This document shows, piece by piece, positions 9,344 through 19,400 of a stretch of DNA of 64,000 bases. The DNA is from Undibacter mobilis (GTDB taxonomy: Bacteria > Pseudomonadota > Alphaproteobacteria > Rhizobiales > Xanthobacteraceae). Location of the stretch: NCBI RefSeq assembly GCF_003367195.1, contig NZ_QRGO01000001.1:730501-794500 (forward strand), written 5' to 3'. Each line of letters begins with the position of its first letter. The stretch's first letter is position 1. A model generated the notes under the pieces. That model had not been told where the DNA came from. It did no database searches and worked only from the letters and a program-made list of their open reading frames with translations. The position numbers were made by a program, and so were the translations under genes.

Positions 9344-9718
9344 ATGACAAATGATCGCAACCACGGCTTTCGTCAGAACGCGCACAAGCACGATGCGCTC
9401 GATGACGTGCTGAGGCGCGTCACCGCGCCGCGACCGGTCGATGCCGCCGCAGTCGCCCGGGTGCTCAAGCGCATTCAGCCGCCGCTGCCGCGGCAGAAAA
9501 TGTCGCTGTGGCGGCTGCCCGGCGCGCTGCTCGACTGGGAATTCTCCCCCAGTTGGCCGCGCATGACGGCGCTCGCTTGCAGCGCAGTACTCGGCTTTTA
9601 TGTCGGCATCATCGGGCTTGACCGGCCATTCGACCAGCTCGACCAGACCATGATTGGCAATGCCGACTCGGGCTTCTTCGTGTTTGATCCCGAACCGCTG
9701 ACCGGAGCGCGGCCATGA
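9344..9718 (+). CDS. Small one-TM protein, probable anti-sigma factor
   Basis: A 124-residue protein of no family I recognise by sequence. The ATG at 9344 is preferred over the adjacent GTG at 9341 because GAGG lies eight bases before it. The cytoplasmic part (residues 1-73) contains an amphipathic stretch, LDDVLRRVTAPRPVDAAAVA, that could grip a sigma factor; a single membrane segment follows (MTALACSAVLGFYVGIIGL, about 75-93) and then a short periplasmic tail of about 30 residues. Topology and position between an ECF sigma gene and a sensor-like gene match CnrY-type anti-sigma factors. That role is inferred from context. Its stop overlaps the next start by four bases (ATGA). Confidence 0.55.
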   Translation: MTNDRNHGFRQNAHKHDALDDVLRRVTAPRPVDAAAVARVLKRIQPPLPRQKMSLWRLPGALLDWEFSPSWPRMTALACSAVLGFYVGIIGLDRPFDQLDQTMIGNADSGFFVFDPEPLTGARP

Positions 9719-10194
9719 CGGCAACCCATTACATTTCGGCAGCGAAGCGGCCGGCGACGCGCTGGCTGCTGCTCGGTTCGTTGGCGCTCAATCTGTTCTT
9801 CATCGGCATCGCCATCGCCATGGCCGTGCGGCCGGCGCCTGCGCGAAACTGGGATCGGGACATCTTCGTCCGCACCGAGCGGCTGGCCGAGCGTCTGCCC
9901 AAGGACGACGGTGCCATCCTGATCGCGCAGATGAACGCCAATCGTGCGGCGATCGAACAAACGCAGAAGCAGTATCGCGCCGCGCAGGAAGCGATCCGCG
10001 AAAGCTTTGGCAAGGAGCCGTTCGACGAGGGCGTCGTGCGCGCGGCCATGAGCGAGACGCGCTCCGCGCGTCAGGCGTTCGACGTTGCCGTGCAGAATAC
10101 CTTTGCCAATGCCGCCATGCAGATGTCTCAGGCCGGGCGCTTGGCGCTCGCGGATCGGCGTGCGCGTCGCGGCCCCGACGACAAAAATCGCTGA
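9715..10194 (+). CDS. Periplasmic sensor-like protein (Metal_resist/CnrX-Spy-like fold)
   Basis: A 159-residue protein with an N-terminal signal anchor (WLLLGSLALNLFFIGIAIAMA, about residues 18-38) and a helical periplasmic domain. The domain pattern (RLAERLPKDDGAILIAQ, then EAIRESFGKEPFDEGVVRA) resembles the heavy-metal-resistance/CnrX group of four-helix hooks. Unlike CnrX it has no His or Cys in the periplasmic part, only a few Met, so classical Ni/Co binding looks unlikely. It overlaps the upstream putative anti-sigma gene and lies just ahead of the RND efflux genes, suggesting that it transmits an envelope signal to the sigma factor. Function is inferred from context. Confidence 0.6.
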   Translation: MTATHYISAAKRPATRWLLLGSLALNLFFIGIAIAMAVRPAPARNWDRDIFVRTERLAERLPKDDGAILIAQMNANRAAIEQTQKQYRAAQEAIRESFGKEPFDEGVVRAAMSETRSARQAFDVAVQNTFANAAMQMSQAGRLALADRRARRGPDDKNR

Positions 10195-10245
10195 GCACAA
10201 CTACGACGCTGCCGACTGGACGTTTTGTTCTGAAAGTTTTTTTGT

Positions 10246-11751
10246 ATGCGTTTTTTTGGTCGGACTAGCAGACGTTTCGGACTGGAGACGGCGAAGCAGC
10301 CGTTTTGCAGAATGCTGTTTGCAACCTCGCTGGCGCTCACCTTGGGCGGCTGTCTGCTCAGCGACAAGCCGGAGCCAGGGCTCGACATTCCCGCGCGCTA
10401 TGACGGATCCTCGGCCAACCCGAAAATCGCCGAAGCCGCACTTCCGACGCTCGACTGGTGGCGCGGCTTCCGTTCACGCGAACTGACCGACATCGTCGAA
10501 CAGGCACGCGAAGCCAATCTCGATATTGCCGCCGCGATCGCCCGCATCGTGCAGGCCGACGCCCAGTCGCGCATTGTCGGCGCGGCACTGCTGCCGGCGA
10601 TTGACCTCAACGGCAACGCTTCGCGCAGCCAGGCCTCGAAGACGACCGGACTTGGCAACGGCCAGCCGTTCGTCGACAACAACGGCTTCCGCGTTTCCAA
10701 CACGCTGAACGCGACATTGTCGGCGAGCTACGAGATCGACTTCTGGGGCAAGAATCGCGCGGCCTTGCGCTCCTTCGAACAGACCGCCGTCGCCAGCCGC
10801 TTCGACCGCGACGTCGTGACCTTGTCCACCATCGCCACCGCGGCCAACTCGTATTTCCAGGTCTTGGCCGCACAGGACCGGCTGCGCGCGGCGCGCAACA
10901 ATCTTGCCGCGGCCGAGCGCGTGCTCGGCCTCATCCGGCAGCGCCTGAACGCCGGAACGGCGTCCGATCTGGAAGTCTCGCAGCAGGAAAGCCTGGTGGC
11001 GACCCAGCGCGCCGCCATTCCGCCGCTGGAACAGACGGTCGCGCAGTTCCGCAATGCGCTCGCCGTGCTGATGGCGCGCGTCCCCGAACACGTCAGCATC
11101 CGCGGCGGCTCGCTCAATGCCGTCGCCGTGCCGCGGGTGACGCCCGGCCTGCCGTCCTCGCTTCTGGCGCAGCGCCCCGACATCCGCGAGGCGGAAGCCC
11201 AGCTCGCCGCAGCCAACGCCAATGTCGAGAATGCGCGGGCTCAATTGCTGCCGAGCGTGACGCTGACCGGCGCCGGCGGATATCAAAGCTCGGTGTTCAA
11301 GCTGCTGATGCGGCCAGAGTCAGTCATCTTCAATGCCGCGGCCGGCTTGACGCAGCCGATCTTCGAAGGCGGCCGCCTGCTCGGCAATGTCGATTTACAA
11401 AAGGGCCGGCAGGACGAACTGCTGCAGAATTATCGCAAGGCTGTAATCTCCGGCTTCGCCGACGTGGAGACCGCCCTCAGCGCTATCCGCACCACCACGC
11501 AGCGCGAGCAATTGCAGCGCGCGGTCGTCAGCGCCTCGCAGCGCGCTTTCGACATCTCCGAACAGCGCCTGCGCGAGGGAACGATCGATCTCATTACCGT
11601 GTTGCAGACGCAGCAGAGCCTGTTCACGGCCCAGGATTCGCTGGTGCAAGCAAGGCTCGCCCGTCTTCAGGCCGTTGTCAGTCTTTATCAGGCGCTCGGT
11701 GGGGGCTGGGGGCCTAAACCAGAAACAATAGAAGCGCCCGATGCACGGTGA
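10246..11751 (+). CDS. RND efflux outer-membrane lipoprotein (NodT/OprM family)
   Basis: A 501-residue TolC-like channel. It has a lipoprotein signal with lipobox LGGC (Cys36 counting from the ATG at 10246; a start at Met23, base 10312, would give a shorter, more usual signal peptide). Two outer-membrane-efflux repeats follow, with typical text SYEIDFWGKNRA in the first half, LRLLNAGTASDLEV-like RLNAGTASDLEVSQQE, the LLAQRPDIREAEAQLAAANA motif at mid-protein, and RLREGTIDLITVLQTQQSL near the end. It would form the outer exit duct for the adaptor and pump proteins encoded next. The 3' end overlaps the adaptor gene by 11 bases, so the genes are translationally coupled. Confidence 0.92.
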   Translation: MRFFGRTSRRFGLETAKQPFCRMLFATSLALTLGGCLLSDKPEPGLDIPARYDGSSANPKIAEAALPTLDWWRGFRSRELTDIVEQAREANLDIAAAIARIVQADAQSRIVGAALLPAIDLNGNASRSQASKTTGLGNGQPFVDNNGFRVSNTLNATLSASYEIDFWGKNRAALRSFEQTAVASRFDRDVVTLSTIATAANSYFQVLAAQDRLRAARNNLAAAERVLGLIRQRLNAGTASDLEVSQQESLVATQRAAIPPLEQTVAQFRNALAVLMARVPEHVSIRGGSLNAVAVPRVTPGLPSSLLAQRPDIREAEAQLAAANANVENARAQLLPSVTLTGAGGYQSSVFKLLMRPESVIFNAAAGLTQPIFEGGRLLGNVDLQKGRQDELLQNYRKAVISGFADVETALSAIRTTTQREQLQRAVVSASQRAFDISEQRLREGTIDLITVLQTQQSLFTAQDSLVQARLARLQAVVSLYQALGGGWGPKPETIEAPDAR

Positions 11752-13021
11752 CCTTCCGAAACCCAACGCCACGGTCACGCCCGCCACGGGCCTGGCGCGG
11801 ATAAAGCGCAGCCCGCGCTGGGTCATCTATCTCGTCGTGCTCCTCGCCGTTGGCGGCGCACTCTATTACGTTTTCGGCCAGAAAAGCGACCAGCAGCGGC
11901 GCGGCCGCTTCTTCGCCGGCGACGGCCCGGTGCCGGTCCTCGCGGCCAATGCGCAATTTACCGATGTGCCGGTCTATCTCGATGCTGTCGGAACCACGCG
12001 CGCGCTCAACACCGTTACCGTGCGCTCGCAGGTCGACGGCAAGCTCCTGAGTGTCAAATTCAAGGAAGGTCAGGACGTCAAGAAGGGCGACGTGCTGGCG
12101 CAGATCGACCCGACGATGTTCCAGGCGGCCCTCGATCAGGCTGCCGCCAAGAAAGCGATGGACGAGTCGCTGCTCGCCAATGCCCAGAACGACCTGGCGC
12201 GTTACGACCAGCTCGCCGCTACCAACGCCATCAACAAGCAGCAGGCCGATACGCAGCGCGCACTGGTCGCGCAATACACCGCACAGGTCAAATCCGACCA
12301 GGCAGCGATTGAGAGCGCGCAGGCCACGCTCGGCTACGCGACGATCCGCGCGCCAATCGACGGCCGTACCGGTCTGCGTCAGGTCGACGAGGGCAACATC
12401 GTGCGAGCGTCGGACACCTCCGGCATTGTCGTGATCACCCAGCTCCAGCCAATTTCGGTGCAGTTCAACCTGCCGCAACAATATCTCAGCGAGGTCAATG
12501 CCGCGTTCGCCCAACGGCCGCTAGACGTGGACGCCCAGCGCTCCGACAATGACGCCGTACTCGACCGCGGCAAGCTCACGGTCGTGGACAATCAGGTCGA
12601 TCCGACGACCGGCACCGTGAAGCTCAAGGCGGAATTCCCCAACGCCGACCTCCAGCTCTGGCCCGGCCAGTTCGCCAATGTCCGGCTGCTCATCAACACC
12701 TTGCAGCACGCGGTGACCATTCCGACCGGCGCGGTGCAACGCGGGCCGAACGGCACCTTCGTCTATGTCATCAAGGACGGGGCGGCGGCGATGCGGCCGA
12801 TCGTGGTGCAGAAACAGGATGAAACGCAGACCGTGGTGAAGAGTGGCCTGACGCCTCCCGAGCAGGTGGTCACCACCGGCTTCGCCCGGCTCACCGACGG
12901 CGCCAAGGTTACGGTCAGCGACGGCAGACCGACACCCGCGGGCACGGCGCCACGCGCACCACGACCGAACGGAACACCGGGGGCAAACGGGCAGCAGAGG
13001 CCGAACCGGCAGCAGCCATGA
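11741..13021 (+). CDS. RND efflux periplasmic adaptor subunit (MdtA-like)
   Basis: A 426-residue membrane-fusion protein. One N-terminal membrane anchor (about residues 27-47, WVIYLVVLLAVGGALYYVFG) is followed by the barrel-sandwich/lipoyl halves (SQVDGKLLSVKFKEGQDVKKG and YATIRAPIDGRTGLRQVDEG), a coiled-coil hairpin between them with NAINKQQADTQRALVAQY, and the beta-barrel and membrane-proximal domains (LPTGAVQRG-like IPTGAVQRGPNGTFVYV). The C-terminus is a Pro/Gly/Arg/Gln-rich tail. It links the inner-membrane pump to the outer-membrane channel. The two-pump arrangement downstream is that of MdtABC, hence the comparison; the substrate is unknown. Confidence 0.92.
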   Translation: MHGDLPKPNATVTPATGLARIKRSPRWVIYLVVLLAVGGALYYVFGQKSDQQRRGRFFAGDGPVPVLAANAQFTDVPVYLDAVGTTRALNTVTVRSQVDGKLLSVKFKEGQDVKKGDVLAQIDPTMFQAALDQAAAKKAMDESLLANAQNDLARYDQLAATNAINKQQADTQRALVAQYTAQVKSDQAAIESAQATLGYATIRAPIDGRTGLRQVDEGNIVRASDTSGIVVITQLQPISVQFNLPQQYLSEVNAAFAQRPLDVDAQRSDNDAVLDRGKLTVVDNQVDPTTGTVKLKAEFPNADLQLWPGQFANVRLLINTLQHAVTIPTGAVQRGPNGTFVYVIKDGAAAMRPIVVQKQDETQTVVKSGLTPPEQVVTTGFARLTDGAKVTVSDGRPTPAGTAPRAPRPNGTPGANGQQRPNRQQP

Positions 13022-13043
13022 CACCGGAACTCAAAGTCTCCTG

Positions 13044-13150
13044 GTCATTCCGGGGCGCGCGTGAAACGCGCGAATCCGGAATCCGGCTCCATATGTCTTC
13101 CCTTGCTTCTGGATTCCGCGTTCGGCCCTTCGAGACAACCCGAAATGACA
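13044..13150. repeat. Dispersed palindromic intergenic repeat, copy 1
   Basis: The segment begins GTCATTCCGGGGCGCGCG, contains AATCCGGAATCC and, after a short middle, TGGATTCCGCG, and ends CCCGAAATGAC. The outer and inner arms are mutually complementary, so it can fold into a long hairpin. The same sequence words recur at 45501-45542 and 54014-54114. Here it fills nearly all of the space between the adaptor gene and the first pump gene of the efflux operon. Confidence 0.75.
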
Positions 13151-13157
13151 TGAGACT

Positions 13158-16100
13158 ATGAGCGTCTCTTCACCCTTCATCCTCCGGCCCATCGCTACAT
13201 CGCTGCTTGGCGTCGCGGTGATGCTCGGCGGAGCGCTCGGCTACTGGTGGCTGCCGGTATCCGCGTTGCCGCAAGTCGATTTTCCGACCGTGCAGGTGAC
13301 GACGCAACTGCCCGGCGCCAATCCAGACACCGTAGCCGCGCTGATCACCGCACCGCTCGAACGATCATTTGGACAAATCCAGGCGTTGCAGACGATGACC
13401 TCGTCGAGCTCGTTCGGCATCAGCCAGATCACGCTGCAGTTTGACCTCAACCGCGACATCGACTCGGCAGCGCAGGATGTGCAATCCGCCATCAACGCCG
13501 CGGGTTCGACGCTGCCGCGCAACCTGCCCTATCCGCCGGTCTATTCGAAGGTGAACCCTGCCGATTCGCCGATCATCACGCTGGCGATCACCTCCGACAA
13601 TATCGCGCTGCGCGAACTCTCCGACATGGCCAATACCATCATGGCGCCGCGCCTTTCCGAAGTGTCCGGCGTCGGCCGCGTCTCGGTGCAGGGCGGCATC
13701 AAGCCGGCGGTGCGCATCCAAGCGGACCTGTCGCGGCTCGCTGCCTATGGCATCGCGCTGGAAGACCTGCGCAGTGCCATCGTCAGCGCCAACGTGTCGG
13801 GCGCCAAGGGCGCGCTCGACGGCGCACAGCAATCCTACACCATCGCCGCCAACGACCAACTCGCCAATGCCAAGGCGTACCAGCACATCACTGTCGCCTA
13901 TCGCAACGGTGCGCCGGTGCTGCTGTCCGACATTGCCGATGTAATCGATGGGCTGGAAAACAACCAGGTCGGTGCCACCTATCAAGGCAGGCCGGCTATC
14001 GTCATCGACGTTCAGCGTCAGCCCGGCGCCAACGTGATCGACACCGTGCAGCGGCTGCGCAACGAATTGCCGCGCCTGCAACGCACCTTGCCGGCCGGCG
14101 CCAAGTTGACCGTTGTCACCGACCGCACCGATACCATCCGCGCCTCGATCCACGACGTGCAATTCACGCTGGTGCTATCGATCGCACTCGTCGTGCTGGT
14201 GGTGCTGATCTTCCTACGCACCATCCGCGCCACCGTGATCGCCGGCGTGGCACTGCCTCTGTCGCTGATCGCAACCTTCGGCATCATGTATTTCGCCGGC
14301 TTCTCGCTCGACAACCTCTCGCTGATGGCGCTGACCATCGGCACGGGCTTCGTGGTCGACGACGCCATTGTCATGATCGAGAACATCGTTCGCCATATCG
14401 AGGACGGTGAGAATCCGCTGCAGGCCGCACTGAAAGGTGCAAAGGAGATTGGCTTCACCGTCATCTCGCTGACCTTGTCGCTCATCGCGGTGTTCATCCC
14501 GCTGCTGTTCATGACCGGCCTGGTAGGCCGCATGTTCCGCGAATTCGCACTGACGCTGACCATCGCCGTTGTCGCTTCCGCCGTCGTATCGCTGACACTG
14601 ACGCCCATGATGTGCGCGAAGCTGCTGCGGCGCGAGGACGAAAACGAGAAGAAGGGCCTCGGGCACAGGTTGACGCAGCGCTTTTCGGACTTGACCGACC
14701 GCACGATCGAGGCCTATCGCGTCAGCCTTGAATGGGTGCTGCAACGGCAACGGGCCACTTTGATCGCCACGTTCGTGACCCTGGCCGCGACCGTCGTGCT
14801 CTATATCGTAATGCCCAAGGGCTTCCTGCCGATCCAGGATACCGGGCAGATCACCGCCGTGACCGAAGCCGGCACCGACGTTTCCTTTGCCGAGATGCAG
14901 CGCCGGCAGGCCGAGATCGAGACGATCCTACGCGCCGATCCCGATGTCGCCAGCGTCGTCTCCGTAATCGGCGTATCGCCGCTCAATGCTACGCCCAATG
15001 CCGGCCGCATCGCCATCACCCTGAAGCCGCGCAGCGAACGCGACGATCTGGTCGCGCCTATCATCGAGCGGCTAAAGCGGAAGGTCACCGGCATTCCCGG
15101 CATGACAGTCTATTTCCAGGCGACCCAGGACATCCAGATTTCGACGCGGGCAAGCCGCGCGCAGTACCAGTACACGCTGACGGGCAGCGATGCCGCCGAA
15201 GTCGTGAGTTGGAGCGATAAACTGACGCAGCGGCTGCGCAGCAATCCGGCCATGCGCGAGGTAGCCTCCGAGGCACAGGAAGGGGGGCCACGCATCATGG
15301 TCAATGTCGACCGCGAGAAGGCCGGCCGGCTGGGCGTGTCGATGCAGAGCGTCACCGACACGCTGTACGATGCGTTCGGGCAGCGGCAGATCTCGACGAT
15401 CTACGGCCAGGCCAATCAGTATCGCGTCATCCTCGAGGCGCAGCCGCGCTATCAGCAGGATCCGACCGCGCTGTCGAAGATCTATGTCACCGGCGCTACG
15501 ACCTCGACCGGCACCGCCGCGACGGCCGGCAACACCGCGTCCGGCACGACCAACACCAATACCAGCGCGACACCGAACACAGTCACCGGCTCCAACCAGG
15601 TTCCGCTCGCGGCGTTCGCGCGCTTCGACTACACGGCCGCGCCGCTCGCCATCGCGCATCAGGAACAGTTCCCGTCGGTAACGATCAGTTTCGATCTGGC
15701 GCCGGGCTATGCGCTGTCCGACGCGGTGAAGGTCATCACCCAGGCCCAGAATGAACTCGGCATGCCGGCGTCGGTGAGCGGCAGCTATTCCGGCGACGCC
15801 GCGGAGTTTGCCAAATCGCTGGAGGGCGAACCGTGGCTCATTCTCGCGGCGGTGATCGCGATCTATATCGTGCTCGGCGTGCTGTACGAGAGCTTCATTC
15901 ACCCGCTGACGATTCTCTCGACATTGCCGTCGGCCGGTGTCGGCGCGTTGCTGGCACTCATCCTGACTGGCTACGATCTCAGCGTCATTGCGCTGATCGG
16001 CATCGTGCTCTTGATGGGCATCGTGAAGAAGAACGCCATCTTGATGATCGACTTCGCGCTCGATGCCGAGCGTGAACAAGGCATGAGCCCGCGCGATTCG

Positions 16101-16361
16101 ATCGTGCAAGCGGCCTTGCTGCGCTTCCGTCCAATCATGATGACGACTCTCGCCGCCCTATTCGGTGCGCTGCCGTTGGCGCTCGAAAGTGGCACCGGCT
16201 CGGAGCTGCGCAATCCACTCGGCATCACCATTGTTGGCGGTTTGATCCTCAGCCAGTTGCTGACGCTGTACACAACGCCGGTGATCTATCTCTATATGGA
16301 GCGCCTGCGCCTTTGGGTGGCACCGCAGCGGCCGCGCCCCGCCGCGCAACCGGCGGAGTAG
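13158..16361 (+). CDS. RND multidrug efflux permease, HAE type (MdtB-like)
   Basis: A 1067-residue inner-membrane proton/drug antiporter. It shows the two-fold RND layout: TM1 at residues 10-30, a large periplasmic loop, TM2-6 from about residue 335, a second periplasmic loop, and TM8-12 from about 890. TM4 has the HAE-type proton-relay aspartates in GFVVDDAIVMIEN (about residues 400-403), as in drug pumps and unlike metal pumps. The late motif GIVLLMGIVKKNAILMIDF is typical. An insert very rich in Thr, Ser, Asn and Gly (about residues 777-812) interrupts the second periplasmic loop. It is encoded in tandem with a second pump, as in MdtBC heteromers. Confidence 0.93.
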   Translation: MSVSSPFILRPIATSLLGVAVMLGGALGYWWLPVSALPQVDFPTVQVTTQLPGANPDTVAALITAPLERSFGQIQALQTMTSSSSFGISQITLQFDLNRDIDSAAQDVQSAINAAGSTLPRNLPYPPVYSKVNPADSPIITLAITSDNIALRELSDMANTIMAPRLSEVSGVGRVSVQGGIKPAVRIQADLSRLAAYGIALEDLRSAIVSANVSGAKGALDGAQQSYTIAANDQLANAKAYQHITVAYRNGAPVLLSDIADVIDGLENNQVGATYQGRPAIVIDVQRQPGANVIDTVQRLRNELPRLQRTLPAGAKLTVVTDRTDTIRASIHDVQFTLVLSIALVVLVVLIFLRTIRATVIAGVALPLSLIATFGIMYFAGFSLDNLSLMALTIGTGFVVDDAIVMIENIVRHIEDGENPLQAALKGAKEIGFTVISLTLSLIAVFIPLLFMTGLVGRMFREFALTLTIAVVASAVVSLTLTPMMCAKLLRREDENEKKGLGHRLTQRFSDLTDRTIEAYRVSLEWVLQRQRATLIATFVTLAATVVLYIVMPKGFLPIQDTGQITAVTEAGTDVSFAEMQRRQAEIETILRADPDVASVVSVIGVSPLNATPNAGRIAITLKPRSERDDLVAPIIERLKRKVTGIPGMTVYFQATQDIQISTRASRAQYQYTLTGSDAAEVVSWSDKLTQRLRSNPAMREVASEAQEGGPRIMVNVDREKAGRLGVSMQSVTDTLYDAFGQRQISTIYGQANQYRVILEAQPRYQQDPTALSKIYVTGATTSTGTAATAGNTASGTTNTNTSATPNTVTGSNQVPLAAFARFDYTAAPLAIAHQEQFPSVTISFDLAPGYALSDAVKVITQAQNELGMPASVSGSYSGDAAEFAKSLEGEPWLILAAVIAIYIVLGVLYESFIHPLTILSTLPSAGVGALLALILTGYDLSVIALIGIVLLMGIVKKNAILMIDFALDAEREQGMSPRDSIVQAALLRFRPIMMTTLAALFGALPLALESGTGSELRNPLGITIVGGLILSQLLTLYTTPVIYLYMERLRLWVAPQRPRPAAQPAE

Positions 16362-16363
16362 CG

Positions 16364-16406
16364 CATGTTGCCGAAAAGTGGGAACCGGTTTTCGGATAAG
16401 GGCATG
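16364..16406. repeat. Short palindromic repeat between pump genes
   Basis: GCCGAAAAGTGGGAACCGG followed by TTTTCGGATAAGGGCATGC: the CCGAAAA and TTTTCGG arms pair around AGTGGGAACCGG, and outer GCATG/CATGC arms also pair. The core AGTGGRAACCGGT is shared with the repeat at 61289-61332, and CGGTTTTTCGGATAA near 57177 is a partial match. Such elements are common between genes in Hyphomicrobiales. Confidence 0.65.
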
Positions 16407-16423
16407 CGCCCGAAGCAGGCGCC

Positions 16424-19400
16424 ATGAACTTCTCCTGGCCATTCATCCGGCGGCCCATCGGCACGACGCTGATGGCGATCGGCCTGTTTCTGACCGGCGC
16501 GGTGGCCTACGGCTTTTTGCCCGTCGCCAGCCTGCCGAGCGTGGAATTCCCGACCGTCAGCGTCAGCGCGTCGCGCCCCGGTGCCGATCCGAGCGTCATG
16601 GCGGCAACGATCGCCGCACCGCTGGAGCGGCGGCTGGGCGAAATTGCGGGCGTCACCGAAATGACGTCGCAAAGCTCGCAGGGCTCGACCCGCATCAATG
16701 TGCAGTTCGACCTGTCGCGCGATGCCGACGGCGCGGCCCGTGACGTACAAGCCGCCATCAACGCGGCGATGACCGATCTGCCGAGCGACCTGCCATCGGT
16801 ACCGACCTTCCGCAAGATGAACCCGGCCGCCGCGCCGGTGCTCATCCTGGCGCTGACGTCGAAGACCATGCCGGGCAGCGCCATTTACGACGCCGCCGAC
16901 AGCATCATCGTGCAGCGTTTGAGCCAGGTCGAAGGCGTAGCCGATGTCACCGTGGCCGGTTCCGAGCAGCCGGCGATCCGCGTCCGTGTCGACCCCGACC
17001 GACTCAGTGCCACCGGCACAACGCTCGAACAGGTGCGCACGGCAATCGCCAATTCCAACGCGCAAGGGCCGCTCGGCACCTTCGAGGGCGACAAGCGCGC
17101 GGTCACTATCGGCATCAATGACCAGCTCCGCGAGCCGGGCCAGTATGACCCGATCGTGGTGCGCACCGTGAACGGCAACGTCATCCGCCTGTCCGACATG
17201 GCCACTATCCGGCCGAGCGTACGCAACACCCGCTCCGCCGGCTGGTACAATCGCGACCCGTCCGTTCTGCTGATCATTACAAAGCAGGCCGACGCCAATG
17301 TCATCGACACCGTCGATCGAATCTATGAGCTGTTGCCGGAACTGAAGCAGTGGATTCCAGCGGCGCTCGAGATCAAGGTACTCAACGACCGTACCCTGAC
17401 CATCCGCGCCAGCGTGCTCGACATGCAGATGACGCTCGCGGCTTCCGCCGTTCTGGTGATGCTCGTCGTTTTCCTGTTCCTACGGCGCACCGCGGCAACG
17501 CTCGCCGCCGGCATCACGGTGCCTTTGTCGCTCGCTGGTACCTGCGCAGCAATGTGGGTGGCCGGCTACTCCATCGACAACCTCTCGCTGATGGCGCTCG
17601 CTGTATCGATCGGCTTCGTCGTCGATGACGCCATCGTCATGATCGAAAACATGTTCCGCTTCATGGAGAAGGGGTACCGCCCGCTGCGCGCCGCCCTGCT
17701 CGGTGCGAAGCAGATTGGCTTTACGGTCGTGTCGATTTCGGTGTCGCTGGTTGCCGCCTTCATCCCGCTTTTATTCATGGGCGGCATCGTTGGCCGGCTG
17801 TTCCGCGAATTCTCGGTGACGCTGGCTTTCGCCATCGCCGTCTCAACTGTAGTGTCACTGTCGGTCACGCCGATGATCTGCGCCTACTTCGTGCGCGAAC
17901 CGCCCAGCCCCAACGCCACCTGGCTCGACCGTCGCGTCGAAGCGATCCTGTCGCGCATGCTCCGCTTCTACGATCGCACCCTGTCTTTCATACTTGAGCA
18001 CCGCGCGCTGGGGCTCATCGCATTCGTCGCCACCATCGCGCTCACCGTCGGCCTCTTTATCAAGGCGCCGAAAGGCTACTTCCCGCAGGACGACAGCAGC
18101 CTGTTGTTCGGCGGCACCCAGGCCTCGCCTGATATCTCCTACGAGGCGATGGAGAAACTGCAATTGCAGGCGATGGACATCGTCCTTGCCGATCCGGCTG
18201 TGGAGGGGCTCGGCTCGTCCGTCGGCTCGTCTGGCTTCGGTGGTTCGGTCAATCGCGGCCGCCTGTTCGTCAGCCTCAAGCCGCTCGAACAACGCGGCAA
18301 TGTGACGACGCAGGCGGTGGTGGCGCGACTGCGCACAAAACTCAACCAGCTTGCCGGCGTCCGCGTCTTCCTGGTGCCAACGCAGGAACTGCGCATGGGC
18401 GCACGGCAAAGCGACTCGTCGTACCAGTTCACGCTGTGGAGCGCCGATATCGACGCGCTGCAAACCTGGGTCCCGCGCGTGGTCGAACGCGCCAAGCAAT
18501 TGCCGGAGTTAAGGGATGTCGCCACCGACCGCGAGCAAGGCGGCCTACAGGCCGACATCAAGATTGATCGCGAGGCTGCCTCGCGCCTTGGCGTCAGCAT
18601 TCAGGATATCGACAACGCGCTCAACAACTCGTTCTCGCAACGCCAGATTTCGACCATCTATACGCAGCGCAACCAGTATCGCGTCGTACTCGAAGTGGCG
18701 CAGAACTTCCGACGCGACCCCAACGACCTCTCGAATGTCTACGTGCCTGGCAACGGCAATGCCATGGTGCCGTTATCGGCCGTGGCCCATGTCACGCGCG
18801 GGCTGACGCCGCTGGTGGTCAATCATCAGGGGCAATTCCCGTCAGCGACGATCTCGTACAACATCCGCGATGGCGTGCCGATCGAGCAGGCGACCGCGGC
18901 GCTGTCGCAAGCCGTCGCCGAGCTGCACATGCCCGACCAGGTCCGCACCGAATTCGCCGGCGACATCAAGGCCTATCAGCAAAGCGCCGGCGCGCAAGGC
19001 CTGTTGCTGATCGCCGCACTGGTCGCGGTCTATATCGTGCTCGGCATTCTATATGAGAGCCTGATCCATCCGCTCACGATCATCTCGACGCTGCCGTCAG
19101 CGGGTCTCGGCGCCCTGCTCGCCCTGCATCTGTTCGGTGCTGAGCTGACAGTGATCGCCTTCATCGGCATCATTCTGTTGATCGGCATCGTCAAGAAGAA
19201 CGGCATCATGATGGTCGATTTTGCGCTGGAGGCCGAACGCGTGCGCGGCCTGTCGCCTGTTCAGGCTATTCATGAGGCTTGTCTGGCGCGTTTCCGCCCG
19301 ATCCTGATGACGACTCTCGCCGCCATGCTCGGGGCGCTGCCCCTCATTCTTGCTACCGGCCCGGGCTCGGAATTGCGCCGCCCGCTGGGCATGACCATTA

